Assembly (NCBI GenBank): GCA_963921425.1
Contig: OY992834.1
Coordinates: 5,208,001 to 5,272,000, forward strand
Direction of reading: 5' to 3'
From: Dryas octopetala
Taxonomy: Eukaryota; Streptophyta; Magnoliopsida; Rosales; Rosaceae
Length of the DNA stretch: 64,000 bases
A program made the translations under genes and the position numbers. Of this stretch, positions 34,949-47,499 are shown one piece after another (within the stretch, counting starts at the first letter, position 1; the number at the start of each line of letters is the position of its first letter). The notes beneath the pieces are model-generated. The model ran no database searches and was not told the origin of the DNA. It was given only the letters and a program-made list of their open reading frames with translations.

Positions 34949-37900
34949 CATTAATTTATTCAAAATATAATACATGTACATGATTAATATCTAAAATTCT
35001 AAATTCTAAACAAACCTTTAAAAATTATACACGTGTGATAATTTGAGTGAATTAGTATCACAAAGTTAATTTGTCACATAATATGTGCATGTAAGTATAT
35101 TTCTTTTATATGGAAAAACTCACTTTTTATAGGGATCAAAGTAATTAAAACAACTACTTAAATGATGATAGAGTATGAGTTATATGGTTTTTCCTTGATT
35201 ATTAAGGTTAATTAACTATAAGGACTTAATTATAAATATTAAAACTATCAAGACAAAATTGAAAATTGACCTAAATTATATGAATTAAAATTAAAATTTC
35301 CCAAAAAAAAATAAACAAAAATATAGGTAAAGATGGAAAATAACGAGTACGTCACCCCGTAAAAAAGCTCAATAGTAAAAGTACATGAAAGAGCATCAAA
35401 TTAATTAACTAAACCGAAAAAAGACAAGGTAGTCCCACACTCCCACACCACTACTATGAACCTTTTTATTTATTGGTGGAGGGGGCCGGATCAATCACAA
35501 AGTGAATCTTAAAGTTGAACCAGTGAGATGAGATGAGTGGATGTGACATTGATGTGGCTGCAACCGTACGGACGGTGGGGGATAGACGTCGGAGATCGAG
35601 GAACAAGCGTCCAACATGGACAAGTGGAACAACCAACGCAACACTCTCTCCCACACACACACACACTCCACCTGGTACGGCGATTTTCACCGTCTGGAAA
35701 ATACTAACATGCCCACACTGCATGAGATACAAAGGGCAATACTCAGATCACCTCTGGGGGTACCACTTCCTCTTAAAATTATTGTCTATTTATATAATTA
35801 AATAATTTTTTATTTGAGTTAATTTTTTTACAGAGATAATTTTTAATAAATTATCTAAAGAATGAACGGTTTCGATCTTGAGTCTGCACTACCTAACAAG
35901 TAGTTTTGAGAAGTGAAGGTGACCCAAGTACTACTTAGATAAAAATGTGTATTTAACTTTAGCTCCGACAAGTTTATTGAAATAATGGTCTCACATTTTT
36001 AATGTGAGATATTTCTCTCAACACGCTCTCGTATGTGTAGTGTCACTTAAGCCAAACATATGGATAATTCATATTGAGTGATGTGAGAGCACATGTGGCT
36101 GTTTGGCACAACACGTGGAAAGCCTACATTGATATATGAAAAAATCTAGGCATTCATTCAAAAACTAATTGACAATGGATGGAGTAGCCCAAATTCTTAT
36201 AAACCACTATGTAAACCCTCATATTTTTAATGTGGGATCTTTCTCTCAACATTTATCTTTTTCATTTTAAAATATAGACTTTGAGCCGTTACATATGCAT
36301 GCATACAATTAATGGGAGTCTGTCTTCAAATCTACTTTCATGGCTTTGAAATAGATATTATTCTATAATTCGGATATCATTATTCAAATCTTTTAACAAT
36401 AATATCAAGTTTACTAATTAAACTTATTCATCGCATTATGAAAAATCAATTCAATTTATAACATACTCAAATTATAATAAAATGTAATAGAGTCTGGCCA
36501 CTTTTTGGTAATCTAAGTTACGAAAACCTTAATCAATTAACACTTTCTATCAATTCATAGTCAATGGCTTTAGTGGACGGCGTTCTCTTACCAACTCTCC
36601 TCTACTTTACTTTCAAAGTTTCAATTCTTTAGTGGGAAAGATTCATTGGCAGTTTGGCACATTCGAACTAATTAAAAAAGTAATGTGACTCATATGCAGG
36701 GTTTTTGATCCTGATAATATTAATTTAATGCATTGCGCACTCATATATAATTAAAACTATCCTTATTCCAAAGCAACTAATTAACCAGGGAAAACAACTT
36801 GGATTGATCAAATTAGACATTAAATATTATTGGTTATCGAGCCTCCTTCGAATTTTATTCTATATATTGTGATGTTTCCTCTAACTTAAAATTTATGACC
36901 TACCCACTAATCCAACAAAACAATGATGGTCCAAACCCATATATATATATATATATATATATAGGTATGTCGAAATTGGTCCACCTATTAAATGACACGT
37001 GGACTGACAGTTCATCCAATATTACTAATTAATCTTTTCCGCTTTAGTGGAATTAATACTCCAAAAATTGAAAGAGTTCCATTTTCTTTGAATTTTAAGG
37101 AAATTGTGCATTTGATTCCTTGAAGATGCTCATTTAATTACTGTATATATATATATATATATATATGAACAACAACCATCTTGTATGATATATATGCTGG
37201 GTCCACGTTAGGGATGTAGTGTAGTGTTTGAACCAACCATCAATAAGGTCCTAATCATGCACATACATATACCATATATCTTCAACGTATTTGATCATTA
37301 CCATCTGAAAAAATCGCCTCAACTAAAAGTCTCAGTGGCTTATTAGTCAATAGCTAGCTACAAGCAATTACAACATTATAATGGCATCAATATTAATTCA
37401 ATATCATATCAGTTGTTGTAGTCTCTCACAGACAATGATACTCATGCAACAATTTTCTTCAATATAATTAAAATATAAATTTTTGCATGTGGTGTATAAA
37501 TTAAATATATGGCAATGAACTATGTTTGTTTTGATCGTGGTGCATATATTATAGCTTTCAACTTTTCAAGCTCGTGGAGCAGCTCGACCAGGAGAGTTAT
37601 GTTGGCATCTGTCCACTATGTCAAATCAAATTATTAATTTTGTTGCTTTTGAAAATGCCTTTTGAATAATCTTAAATATTTCCAAAAAAAAAAAAAAAAA
37701 AAAAAAGAGAAGAAGAAGAGAAAGAAACACTAACTTTAGAAATTAAGGATGGTGACTTGGATTGTCCTCACATGCCATAGCTCATTGCAAGTTGTAAGAG
37801 AGAAAAACAAAAGGATATCATGAATCTCTCTCTCCACTCTCAGCCAAGATCATATAAGCGTCACACCCACAGAGAGAAGCTTTCACTAGCTTTCAGATCG

Positions 37901-38089
37901 ATATTGATTTGGTGAGAAATATTCTTTCTTAAAATTTAAACCTGTGGGGGCTACGTGCTTTTCTCCTGCCCTACAACCATTGTATTCTTTTCGGACTAAA
38001 TTAAAGCTGTTATTTATACCTCCAAACTACCATCTTTTTTGTTTTTCCCTTCTTTTCACGTACACGGTACACCATATTAAAATTTATAG
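34949..38089. other. Intergenic; simple repeats and a duplicated motif
   Basis: It contains AT microsatellites (about 36939-36962 and 37143-37167), a 23-base poly-A (37684-37706) and a GC-richer stretch at 35460-35760 with a short CA run and no convincing gene. A ~33-bp motif (CTCACATTTTTAATGTGAGA-like, then TTTCTCTCAACA) occurs at about 35988-36022 and 36216-36250, consistent with a repeat remnant. Confidence 0.45.
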
Positions 38090-38420
38090 TTTTTGTTTTC
38101 TTTACTTTCGACACTCAAATTTTTATTTGATTCAATTAAATATGTAAATTTTTATTTTGCACTTATTAATGTTCAATCTAATTTTTGTCGGTTTATTTAA
38201 CAAAAGTGCTATGTCTCTAAGAGTACCAATTGAGTACCTTAATGCCATAAAAGACATATTAACTATTAGAGAAGTTGCACTCAATACAAGTATACAACCG
38301 ACGGAAATTATATTAAAATTAGACACAAAACAAAATTTTGGCTACTCAGTTTTAATCAAATAAAAATTTAGGTACTAAGTTAAGGCGCAAATTAAAGTTT
38401 GGATACTAAAAATAAAAAGA
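38090..38420. mobile_element. MITE-like foldback element
   Basis: The left arm (CTCAAATTTTTATTTGATT, then TTTTTATTTTGCAC and AATCTAATTTTTGTCGGTT) recurs inverted in the right arm (AACCGACGGAAATTATA, AGACACAAAACAAAAT and AATCAAATAAAAATTTAGGT). Arms are ~120 bp around a short unique centre. No coding capacity; boundaries approximate. Confidence 0.6.
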
Positions 38421-39629
38421 TTCTTTTTTAAGAGGCATGATGTACTGATGTAATGTGTCCTACACATGTAACTTTCATCTCTAGAGACATAGTACTATAT
38501 TCTCATTAGTAAGATGATATTAGAGATTATATGTAGAATAGATTTACTATTTCAAATTTGCTCATTTTTTAATAATTTGACACAATATTTGGTCATCTTT
38601 TAGTTACTATCTTCAATTGATTTTCTTTAGAGGATGTACCCTAACCTACTATGCTACTTCTTGGCCTCTTGGGGTGTATGAAAAGATCTGTCAAAGCCAA
38701 GGAAGCCCCGAAATCTCGCTGAGGACTGTATATACAGGTGTTGACACTACGCAACAGAACAGAAGCTATATATGCTATGCTGCATGCTTTGCAAAATTAA
38801 ATTTGCATTTGTACGTACTACGTAGCTAGCTTTCCCCAAATAGAAACTACAATGTCCTCCCCCTACACCATCGTATGCCCTTATTTTTCAGCTCTCTCTC
38901 TTTTTTCTTCTATCTCTACACGCTATCTCATTTTCTCCCCACTTTCCTTTTTCTTTGTTTTTAGGTATATATATCTGTTAAGTACAATATACTTTTAACT
39001 AGTAGCGACTGTTCTCTTATATGGATACCTTAAGGCCATGTATATATTAGAAGATAGAGATCAAGATCACATATGTTCCCAAGCAATTTATTAGAAAAAT
39101 ATGAGTAACAAAACCACATTATATATCATTGATCTCTCTAATATTAATTGAAGTATTTAAAACCCACTAATACATTAACCAGGGCGATGTTTATACAGAG
39201 ATCTTGATCCATTCATACTTTACTTACTCATATCACAAATTTTATGATTGATAAAATACTTCAAAGAGCTTGAGGTAGACAATTTATTTTTTTTATTTCT
39301 CCAACCCCGGAAGAAATTTTTATTTTCTAGAATCACACATTCACACATTATAGCAATAATATGTTCGGACCAAGTTGTGATGGTCTGAGAATTATAATAA
39401 ATGAAGAATTTTTAGGTAGTCGTGTTGGTGACAAAGATATATACATCAAATCCCATCGAGAGTGTACTTGGTACGTATAGGAATCTGAGTGAAGTTGAGG
39501 TGGACACGTACAATACTAACTGTGGTATGCGGGGCTCTTGCTCGTAAGGTAAAGAGTCCTCCATGCACGACTTTCCCATTTGGGTAGGTACTTCGTTTGA
39601 CACAGCTCTTGGAGTACAGTTCAATGCAT

Positions 39630-39667
<38 letters not shown>

Positions 39668-39986
39668 AATTGTATTAATTGTAGTGGAAACAGTGTGAAG
39701 CAGAGCAGAGCAATGATATTGATGGATGGATTTGAGGTTGAGAGGGTAAAAGTACGTAGGACTGTAGGAGTAAATGTTGATGATGATGCCAGGCAAGATT
39801 TGCAAAGGCATAGGCACATAGGCATAGGCTAGCTAGCTTTGAAAAAAATCTTTATAATGAGCTATATAGCCCTATTTCTGTGGCCATTTTGTTCCATCAG
39901 ATGTGATGATATGACGCCAATTTAGCTCATCACATATCTAAGAAAATGTCTCATAGGCTTGTCAGTTTTGGGTCATATCTCTCCCC

Positions 39987-40019
<33 letters not shown>

Positions 40020-41740
40020 TCTCTGTGGAATGCAGCTACAACGTACTCGCCACTACTAGTGGTACGAAAGTGATCATCTTCTTTGGGATTTTGTGCGTCT
40101 CAAAAAAGAGAGATCTTGGTTAAAAGAGGGGAGCAATGTATTTGCACATAATAATTAAGTACCAAACTGTAAAAAGAGAGCATGAAGCGTGAAAAATACA
40201 GTAATCCTATGACATGTAGTTACACTTTATACCTTTAATGTTTAGAGTATAAATTATTTTTCATAAAATAAAATACAGATATATATATCAAACACTTCGT
40301 TTTGATCATAAACATTGAAAGTATAAATACAATTTTAATCTTTACCAAGAGAGGAATTGATTGCTAAAGTCTCTCGAAAGTCTACCACCCAATCGCTTGT
40401 GAAAAGGCAACTACTTTATACAAACCATAACAGTGGCATAACCCAAGGGGCAAGGTCGACTATCGTTTGGTTATATATGCTTTTTCCCTCTCTTTTTTTC
40501 TTCTGTCAAAGAAAAGATTGGAGATTCAAGTAGTCAACTCCACGGTCAATCGCAAATTATCGATCACTAAACAAGACAGCTAACTATTAGAACTGAAAAC
40601 TGAGTCTAAAAGTTTTTTCCATTAGATATATATATTATATATTTTATCCTACTTTTAGGCTTGGCACATGAGAAAAAGCATCTATGCAGTATTTCATATC
40701 TAAAACAGTATTAAGAGAAATTTTTTGTTAATTAGTTTTGTACCCCTCTTATTTTAGACAAGTTTCAACAATAAATTTAAAAACTAAAGATAATATGCTA
40801 ACTACTCATGATCACCCACCCCCAATTAATTAATTAATATTTTTGTTCCCATTTTTTTTTTTTTCTCCCGATGAATTCACTCTCATTTCACATATCTTAA
40901 ACTTCCAATGTTGAATTCTAATTCTCATCACATTACACACGCATTCATGTAATATCATATATTACTTAATCTAATTGTTTTTATAATTTCCATATGTTCA
41001 ATCATAGTACTTTGGGTAAATGAAGATGGAACATTAATTAGCTATAGAAAAGGGGTTCAGTTGAGTTGAATGAAGTTTCAGGCCCAAGGTTCTGGTCGCA
41101 TTGGTATTGAGTAGGCTGGTTCAAGAAAAATTCTATCATACAAATATTGTATATATGTGATACAAACACATTTTTGATTCGTGAATATTGACAGAATCAT
41201 TCACTTTTTCTTTACTAAAATATAGTTATTCATTAGTAGATATGAATGTATCAAATGCAATGGTTGCAAAAGTTCTTACCCCAAAATCTACTCGAAGATG
41301 GAGTGAAGAGTGGTATCCAATGCAGCAATGCACAATGATTCCCAGCAGAGACAGCAAGACAGTGAAAACAGAGCATTTGTACTCCAATGCTCTTTAATTA
41401 GTGAGATTTGCCTCGATCATCTGGTACAATAATTTAGTCCATATACAAAGGACACACCCCCTTGCCTGCAATGTTTTATCACCACTCCATATTTTTCAAA
41501 CCTTTTATCACTACTTTTTATTTGTCCTTCCCCTCCCTTTCACATGTGAACTACTCCATTACTTATTAGTTTAATTTCCCAAGTACATTAATTTAACCAA
41601 TGTTAGGGGAAAATGCCATAAAATTATCCACTAAAAAAACTCACAAAATTTGCTAGAAATAACCTAAGCGGTGGTATGAGTGAAAAAATGAGTTATAATT
41701 AGAATAAGTAAATGACTCGGTTTTCTTTATAATAAAAAAA
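38421..41740. other. Intergenic; (CT)n tracts, nothing gene-like seen
   Basis: Two long CT microsatellites (39632-39666 and 39983-40025). Frames across them encode only Arg-Glu or Leu-Ser repeats and are discarded. No RNA gene was recognised. Confidence 0.5.
39632..39666. repeat. (CT)n microsatellite
   Basis: About 17 CT units, uninterrupted. Confidence 0.95.
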
Positions 41741-41996
41741 GAAACCTCACAAAATTGATTAGTTATTTGTTCTTATGTAAACTATTCAAAACCCCCTAAT
41801 TAGAGTTTAGTTATTTCAAAACCTCCACCCTTATTAAAAATAATTCAAAACCCCCTATTAGTCATTTAAACTCTCCCAAAACCCCCTGGTCAACTAACAT
41901 CCACTTATGTTTGACCCACATTTTTTTAAATATTCCTATTATAACCCTGTTATTCAAATCAGTTTTTTTTTTTAATTTCTCTCATCCTCATCCTCA

Positions 41997-42031
<35 letters not shown>

Positions 42032-42221
42032 ATTCCCGCACCTTCTCTATTCTCTCTCCTCTGCGCGCGGCTGTCGTCGGCGCGTGTGGTGTCGTCCGGC
42101 AACGGTTGCCAGCAAGACCACCACCATCAGCTTCGTCTTTCTCTCCTCTTTCTCCCTCTGTCATCACTCGCTCCGAATCAAGCCCAAACAGCCCAGATCG
42201 CCGTGACTACGATCAGTGGTG

Positions 42222-42540
42222 CTCGCCAGCGATCTGCCTTTTTCGACGGAGTTGGAATGCCGGACCACCCAAGTCTTCTTCCTCTCGACGTCCTGAGCAC
42301 GATGGTATGCTCGGATTCTCCATCCGATCAGCCACGGCGGCAGATCGATGCCACAAAGGCCGCGGCTTCTCCGCCGGCGATCTGCCTTTTTCGGCGGAGT
42401 TGGAATGCCAAACCACCCAAGCCTTCTTCCTCTCGACGTCCTGAGCACGATGGTGTGCTCGGATTTTCCATCTGATCAACCACGGCGGCAGATCGAAGCC
42501 ACAAAGGCCGCGGCTTCTCCGCCGGCGATCTGGCTTTTCC
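42222..42540. repeat. ~150-bp tandem duplication in GC-rich segment
   Basis: The unit from GCGATCTGCCTTTTTCG through GTTGGAATGCC, CTCGACGTCCTGAGCACGAT and GGCGGCAGATCGA to TTCTCCGCCG occurs twice, followed by a third partial start (GGCGATCTGGCTTTTCCGAC). Overlapping frames on both strands stay open through it because of its high GC. None is recognised as a protein. Confidence 0.9.
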
Positions 42541-42714
42541 GACAGCCATTTCTGTCGAGTCAGGTACTAATATTCTTCTCCTCATTGTACTCTTCAATGC
42601 TATGTGTTTGGATTGGACCAATTGCTGATGAATCAAAAAACCCCAAATCGAACCTCATTGTGTGTTGTTGTAACTGTGTATAGGGAACTTTAAGCCTACA
42701 TTTATTGATTAAAC

Positions 42715-42790
42715 AGTTTCAGTTCGTGAAACAGTTTCAGCTCGTGAAACAGTTTCAGCTCATGAAACAGTTTCAGCTCGTGAAACATGA
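42715..42790. repeat. 21-bp tandem repeat
   Basis: About four tandem GTGAAACAGTTTCAGCTC-type units; each contains the palindrome TGAAACNGTTTCA. Confidence 0.85.
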
Positions 42791-43129
42791 GTTTTAAATG
42801 AATTTTGAATGAAATTATGGTTTTGAAATATGATGAATCAAATTTGCGGGTAGAAACAGATCGAGGCAGTGGCGACTGTCGTGTACTCGTCGCGCGTGAG
42901 ATGATCGGACGACGTTGTATTGTTGGCTACTCCTCTCATCTCAATGGCTTATTGTATTGTTATTGTTTTTTTTTTTTATAAGGTTGCTGTGTTCTTTTTA
43001 GTGAAACGGAATTCAATAAAGGTGTAACTGTTTTAGTGAAGTGTAATTGTTTTAGTAAAGGTGTAATTGTTTTTTAATTAAGGTGTAATTGCATTTTAGT
43101 CGAGGTGTAATTGTTTCATCACTTAATTC

Positions 43130-43290
43130 AGTTTCAGTAAGTGAATTCATAACTGAATTCTTCAATTTAGTGTAACTGAATTTCTGAAATTCAGTTTCAG
43201 TGTAATTGAATTCTTGAAATTCAGTTTCAGTGTAACTGAATTCTTGAAATTCAGTTTTAGTGTAATGAAATTCAATTTCAGTGTTTGATT
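43130..43290. repeat. 33-bp imperfect tandem repeat
   Basis: Units of the form GTGTAACTGAATTCTTGAAA plus TTCAGTTTCA repeat about four times. The translation (ETEFQEF...) is only repeat-encoded. Confidence 0.75.
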
Positions 43291-43510
43291 TTAGTTTTAG
43301 TGAAATATTGAGTTTTAGCAAAAACTTCAATTCCAAAAAAAAAAAAAACAGTTTCACCAAAATACAGTTACAGTGACGTCAGCATGCGTCAGCGCGCGTC
43401 AGAAGAGTAATTTAGGATTATAAGTTTTAGGGGGTTTAGAAATAGTTTCTAGATGGGTGGGGGTTTAGACAAATTTTTTTGGTGAGTAGGGTGTTTAAAA
43501 TTAGGCACTA

Positions 43511-44390
43511 TTTGTTCTTTACTTTTCATTAAAGAAAGCCAAAAAATATTTCGTTTTTTACTTGTAAATTTGTAATTTGTATTTTGCAATCAAAACGTTT
43601 TTCATGATTTTCAAAATTTCAATAATTATTTGGTCCACTTCCAATGGTCCAATACTATTCTCGATGTGAGCTTGTGATGCCACAAAATTCAATTTTGTTC
43701 ATACCAAAAAAAAAAAAAAAAATCAATTTGGTCTTTTAGTGGTGAACTTGCACTCCATGTAAAGTATTGGTTTTCCTCTTGGCCAGGAAGCTCCAAAAAA
43801 CGCAATTTTGGGCTTCATGGGCCCAAGCCCTTATTCAGGCCATATCTCATATGTCCATCAATTACTAAATATGGGCTGTACCTCGTCCAACCTCTGAGGC
43901 CCTAATGTAGGAGGCTTGCTAGTTAAATCTGCTGATTGCTCAAGCCCAAGCTCCAACAGTATTTCTAAACCCTAACACAAATTTATAAATTAGGATTGAC
44001 ATCTACCAAAAACTCAAAATACTTACAAAGGAAGCTTCTCCGGACGATATCTTATTTGAAATCTGAGATCCTATACAGAATCTTTTACCCATGAAAAACT
44101 TCCTTTATAGAAATCATAAGATTGACATGAAGGGTATTCCACAAAAAAAATGTTCTAATTAATTTTGTCCATTTATTCATCCTTAAGAGTCAAAAAATTT
44201 TAAACCCACTATGGTTCCTAGGGTTTGTTGGTCTATACTGTTACTAGCCATAACCACCGAAAAGAAAAAAGCTATTTAAATTTTCAATATAGTTTTCATA
44301 TATATATATATATATTAAATTATCTTGTTTCTTAATGTCTTATTTTTCAAGTTCATACTGAGACTAGTAATTAGAAAGAAAAAAAAAAAG
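43511..44390. other. Intergenic; nothing gene-like seen
   Basis: A GC-richer part near 43740-43960 has GGGCCCAA-type TCP-site motifs. No coding region found. Confidence 0.5.
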
Positions 44391-44860
44391 GTCCATTGAC
44401 TTTAGGTACCAAACTATAATGTTTTTTCATTTCAACTACTAAAACATTTATGTCATTTTAGTTTAGGTACTAAATTTCAGTTTAAGTACCAACTTTAAAA
44501 AATATAGTTATATCGAACTGTGACTGTCTAATAGTCATAACTTTTTTATTGATTTATTGTTTTTTCAATATTTGCAAGGCTTAAACTTTAATATTTAGTC
44601 TTTGCGTTATATGATTTCATCCCCCAAACCTAAATCAAAAATATGAAACCCTAAAAATTTTGATTTTTTATAAATTTTAAATAGTCACAACTGTGACTGT
44701 TTGACAATTACAACTGTAACTGTTCGACAGTCACAACTGTATGACAAACTGATTTGTGACCTAATCCAAAATGTTTTACTCTAGGTTAGTACCTAAACTA
44801 AAAAAAATTAGTGTCTTGCTGCTTTATTAAAAAACTATTGATATTTGGTATTTAATTCTA
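44391..44860. mobile_element. MITE-like foldback element with CTGTGACTGT core
   Basis: The outer arms (ACTTTAGGTACCAAA and TAGTTTAGGTACTAA at left; TTAGTACCTAAACTA and TTTGGTATTTAATT inverted at right) define a ~470-bp foldback. The core has several GTCACAACTGTGACTGT-type palindromes of the same style as the minisatellite at 47.5-48.4 kb. Confidence 0.5.
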
Positions 44861-45084
44861 ATTTTCTAAAAAAAAAACCATCATTATACAATAATAATAG
44901 AATAAAATAAAATAAAGGAATATAAGATATTGATGCTCGTCATATTGAACTAATTCCACTATAACTATAAAAAACTAGATACTATGGTACTTCAAAACCA
45001 AGTTTTTTTGTTAAAAAAAAAAAAAAAAAATCATGCTACATACAGTTTAAAAAGTAATTAGTCTGCATAAAGGTTGCTTTATTC

Positions 45085-45315
45085 TCAAGCTTCTTGAGAA
45101 CGTTTTGAGAAGACTACAGGAGGTGGAAGACCCTCAAAGGACACAAAGCAGGTGTTGTTCAACGGCTTCTCTTGTTCTTCTTCGTCTTGGATATACATCT
45201 TCTTCAGCTTCGGCGCAGGTGGACATGGCAATGTTGTCGGAATACGAAACCGACTCTCTGTTGGTGTCTTGCACCTCTCATCCTCCACCACTACCACCTC
45301 ATTCTGGTCTTCCAT
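45085..45315 (-). CDS. SIAMESE-RELATED (SMR)-type CDK inhibitor
   Basis: Single-exon 76-residue protein. It has the SMR signature in order: an acidic N-terminus (EVVVVEDERCKTPTE) followed by RIPTTLPCPPAPKLKK. The CKTPT...IP...CPPAPK pattern is the plant-specific core shared by SIAMESE and the SMR proteins, which bind CDK-cyclin complexes and promote exit from division into endoreduplication. The C-terminal part (FVSFEGLPPPVVFSKRSQEA) is not one I can place in a named subgroup. The start is the only Met before the motif and gives a length usual for small SMRs. An (AT)n/TATA stretch lies ~105-130 bp upstream on the minus strand. Confidence 0.85.
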   Translation of the reverse strand: MEDQNEVVVVEDERCKTPTESRFRIPTTLPCPPAPKLKKMYIQDEEEQEKPLNNTCFVSFEGLPPPVVFSKRSQEA

Positions 45316-45414
45316 ACTACCGTTACAGGCTTTTGTTATCGAAGAATGTTATCTACCTTCTTTTTTCTACTCTATCTTTGTTATAACTTTTGGAGAATCT
45401 CTCTTGAATACGTG

Positions 45415-45418
<4 letters not shown>

Positions 45419-45447
<29 letters not shown>
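45419..45447. repeat. (AT)n microsatellite, probable TATA region of the SMR gene
   Basis: About 14 AT units, 104-132 bp upstream of the SMR start codon. It could serve as the TATA element; its length would be expected to vary between alleles. Confidence 0.6.
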
Positions 45448-45749
45448 AGTGTTTGACCTAACCTTGTTGGACATGGAATACTAGCTTGTTCTGAAAAAGT
45501 AGTAATTAATTATAATTAACTTTATTATCCACACCTCATGGAATCTAGCTATGTGTTACAATTATCAGTAATCCTTTTCCTATGTGGATAGAACATCACA
45601 AGTGTAACACTAGTGATATGGTTAATCTACTCAAATTATAATAGCTAGTATATTTTTAAGTAAATGATTATAAAACCCAAATTTGAGCTCTTTATACCTT
45701 TAAGACCCTGTGCTTTTTTCTTGTTTCGAAGGAGGTCCAATAACACCTA

Positions 45750-46020
45750 ACCCGGTCCACATTCTAACGTTCCTCTCTTCTCCGTCTTGTTTTCTCCGTC
45801 TCTCTCTCTGACCTCACTCTGTCTCACCTCGTTGGCTCAGAGCTCATTGTTGAATGGCTGTGCCGATGCCCTGCAAGATTTGCTCGCAGAGCTTCTTCGC
45901 GCTGGCGAAGATGGTCCTGATGCAGGCCTTGGGAATCGAATTGTTTTCGGCGAAGTAGGCTTCGAATCATCAATGGCGTCGATGGGGTTGGTGGTGGACT
46001 GGTCATCGAGCACGGTATCC
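45750..46020 (+). other. Exon-like GC-rich segment, possible first exon of the O-FucT-like remnant
   Basis: GC-rich, preceded by CT-rich leader-like sequence, and followed at 46021 by a CAG/GTATCC donor-like junction and a CT-rich intron-like stretch. Frames on both strands are open, but none is recognised. It lies upstream of, and in line with, the O-fucosyltransferase-like exons, so it may be the leader exon of that broken gene. Confidence 0.35.
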
Positions 46021-46460
46021 AGGTATCCATCTCTCTCTCTCTCTCTATAGCTTCGATTCTCTATTTCTGTTGTTGATTTACTCGTTTTGATCTGCGATTC
46101 AATTTTGCCTTGTTCGATTTCAATCAGATCTGCATCTTGTGCTAAAAATAGGTTTATGGCCATTTCCTTTCAAACTCTGGCCAGGTACTCTCTCACTTAA
46201 GATCACTGCCCCTAATGTTGTTGTCCTTGTTATTGACATGGGCTATAGATTTCGATTGGTGCTTACAGGAAAAACTTGAAATAAGTAATAGTCCATAAGG
46301 GCCAGATAACTAGTCTTCTCAAAGGTTTGATATTTGGAAACCGTAGCTTCCATTTTCAGTATACCAAGATCTAGGGTTTTGGAATTCACTTTTTCAACTA
46401 ACTAAATCTTGTTTCTATCATTCTTCTACTATTATTTGAAGCAATTACGCATCCTAATAG

Positions 46461-47363
46461 GTATTTGGCGATTGCAACCAGTGGAGGCTTGAATCAACAA
46501 AGAACTAGGGTACCTTTCTTTACTTTTGTTTCTCTTCTGCAGTATTCTAATCATAATTAGTTCATTGATGTTTTTCTTAGCATGTTGGAGAAGATGTTGG
46601 ATTCCAGCCAAACTCCAATTCTTAAATTGATGGCATAAGTGAGAGGGTGAAAACGTTAGGCAGTATAATGTAGAGTAGGAGTTTGCCTGGTGTTGATTAA
46701 GATATTGATGCTTGGATGTATGAATTTCTAATCATTTTTCTTTCCTTGCATTGGTGAGAACTCTGAAGACACAATGCTTTTATCTTATTTGTTGATATCC
46801 ATGGTTTTCTATATCTGATATTATAATTAGTGGCAGGTCGGTTGGCTTTGATTCAGTTGATTTTTCACTGGAATTAGATTAGCTGCCTCTTATATTAGGG
46901 ATCCAGTGAATATATTTTCGGTAATTATCTTGTGCCCTACAATGATCATACTTTTATCTCGTCACATTTGTGCTCCTTGGTTACAGAGTTTTGGTATAAA
47001 TTTTTTACTTCTGGTGTGGAGCTTACTGCACCTATACCTTTCGCAGATTACAGATTCCATTGTTGTTGCTCGTATACTAAATGCTAGTCTTCTTGTTCCC
47101 AAGTTGGACCAGAAGTCTTTCTGGAAGGATGTGAGGTTAGTCATTACTGATATATGTATGCTACCCTCTTATTTGCACTATGGATTTTCGAATTACATTA
47201 ACCTGTTCAGATGTTATAAGTGTGAACATATAAATGCCTTTACTTGTTAAAAGTTTATATGACAAATCTATTGCTTTTCTTGTGCAGTAACTTTTCAGAG
47301 ATCTTTGATGTTGATTGGTTTATATCATTTCTATCAAAAGATGTTAAAATTGTCAAGCAGTAG
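46461..47363 (+). pseudogene. Truncated O-fucosyltransferase-like gene
   Basis: Three exon remnants are readable with plausible GT-AG introns. 46461-46509 gives YLAIATSGGLNQQRTR, 47047-47135 gives ITDSIVVARILNASLLVPK and continues to SFWKDV, and 47288-47363 gives SNFSEIFDVDWFISFLSKD then VKIVKQ and a TAG. This is the nucleotide-sugar-binding N-terminal part of the plant O-FucT (DUF246) family of Golgi glycosyltransferases. Family members continue for about 300 more residues, but here a stop is met and hairpin minisatellite DNA follows within ~150 bp. No signal-anchor exon is identified upstream. The gene is therefore a 3'-truncated remnant. Confidence 0.85.
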
Positions 47364-47499
47364 CTTATCATTGACAACCTCAAGTCACTGTCTTGTTTAA
47401 CTCCTTAGACACCTGAGGTTGTTCTATTAATACTTGAATGTATGCAGCGTTCTAATTCATCTGATAAACTGTTCTATATCCATATGTTCTAATTCATCT

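Larger units (their letters stand above)
41760..43510. mobile_element. Candidate non-autonomous TIR element (MULE-like) with GC-rich core
   Basis: The left flank carries repeated AAAACCCCCTA / AAACCTCCACCC motifs. The right flank carries their complements in inverted order (TTTTAGGGGGTTTAG, GGTGGGGGTTTAGAC), giving ~110-bp degenerate inverted ends. Between them lie a CT microsatellite, a ~480-bp GC-rich segment with a ~150-bp tandem duplication, a 21-bp GTTTCAGCTCGTGAAACA repeat and a 33-bp TGTAACTGAATTC repeat. Long complex ends around gene-like GC-rich DNA suggest a Mutator-like (Pack-MULE-type) unit. The exact ends and TSD are not resolved, and no transposase is present. Confidence 0.5.

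Noticed and set aside
39412..39832. Frames on both strands with Arg-Glu or Leu-Ser repeats
   Set aside because: Translation of a CT microsatellite; no support on either side.
42086..42683. Overlapping ~100-180-codon frames on both strands
   Set aside because: They follow the GC-rich 150-bp duplication. Several frames are open at once, and none shows conserved motifs.
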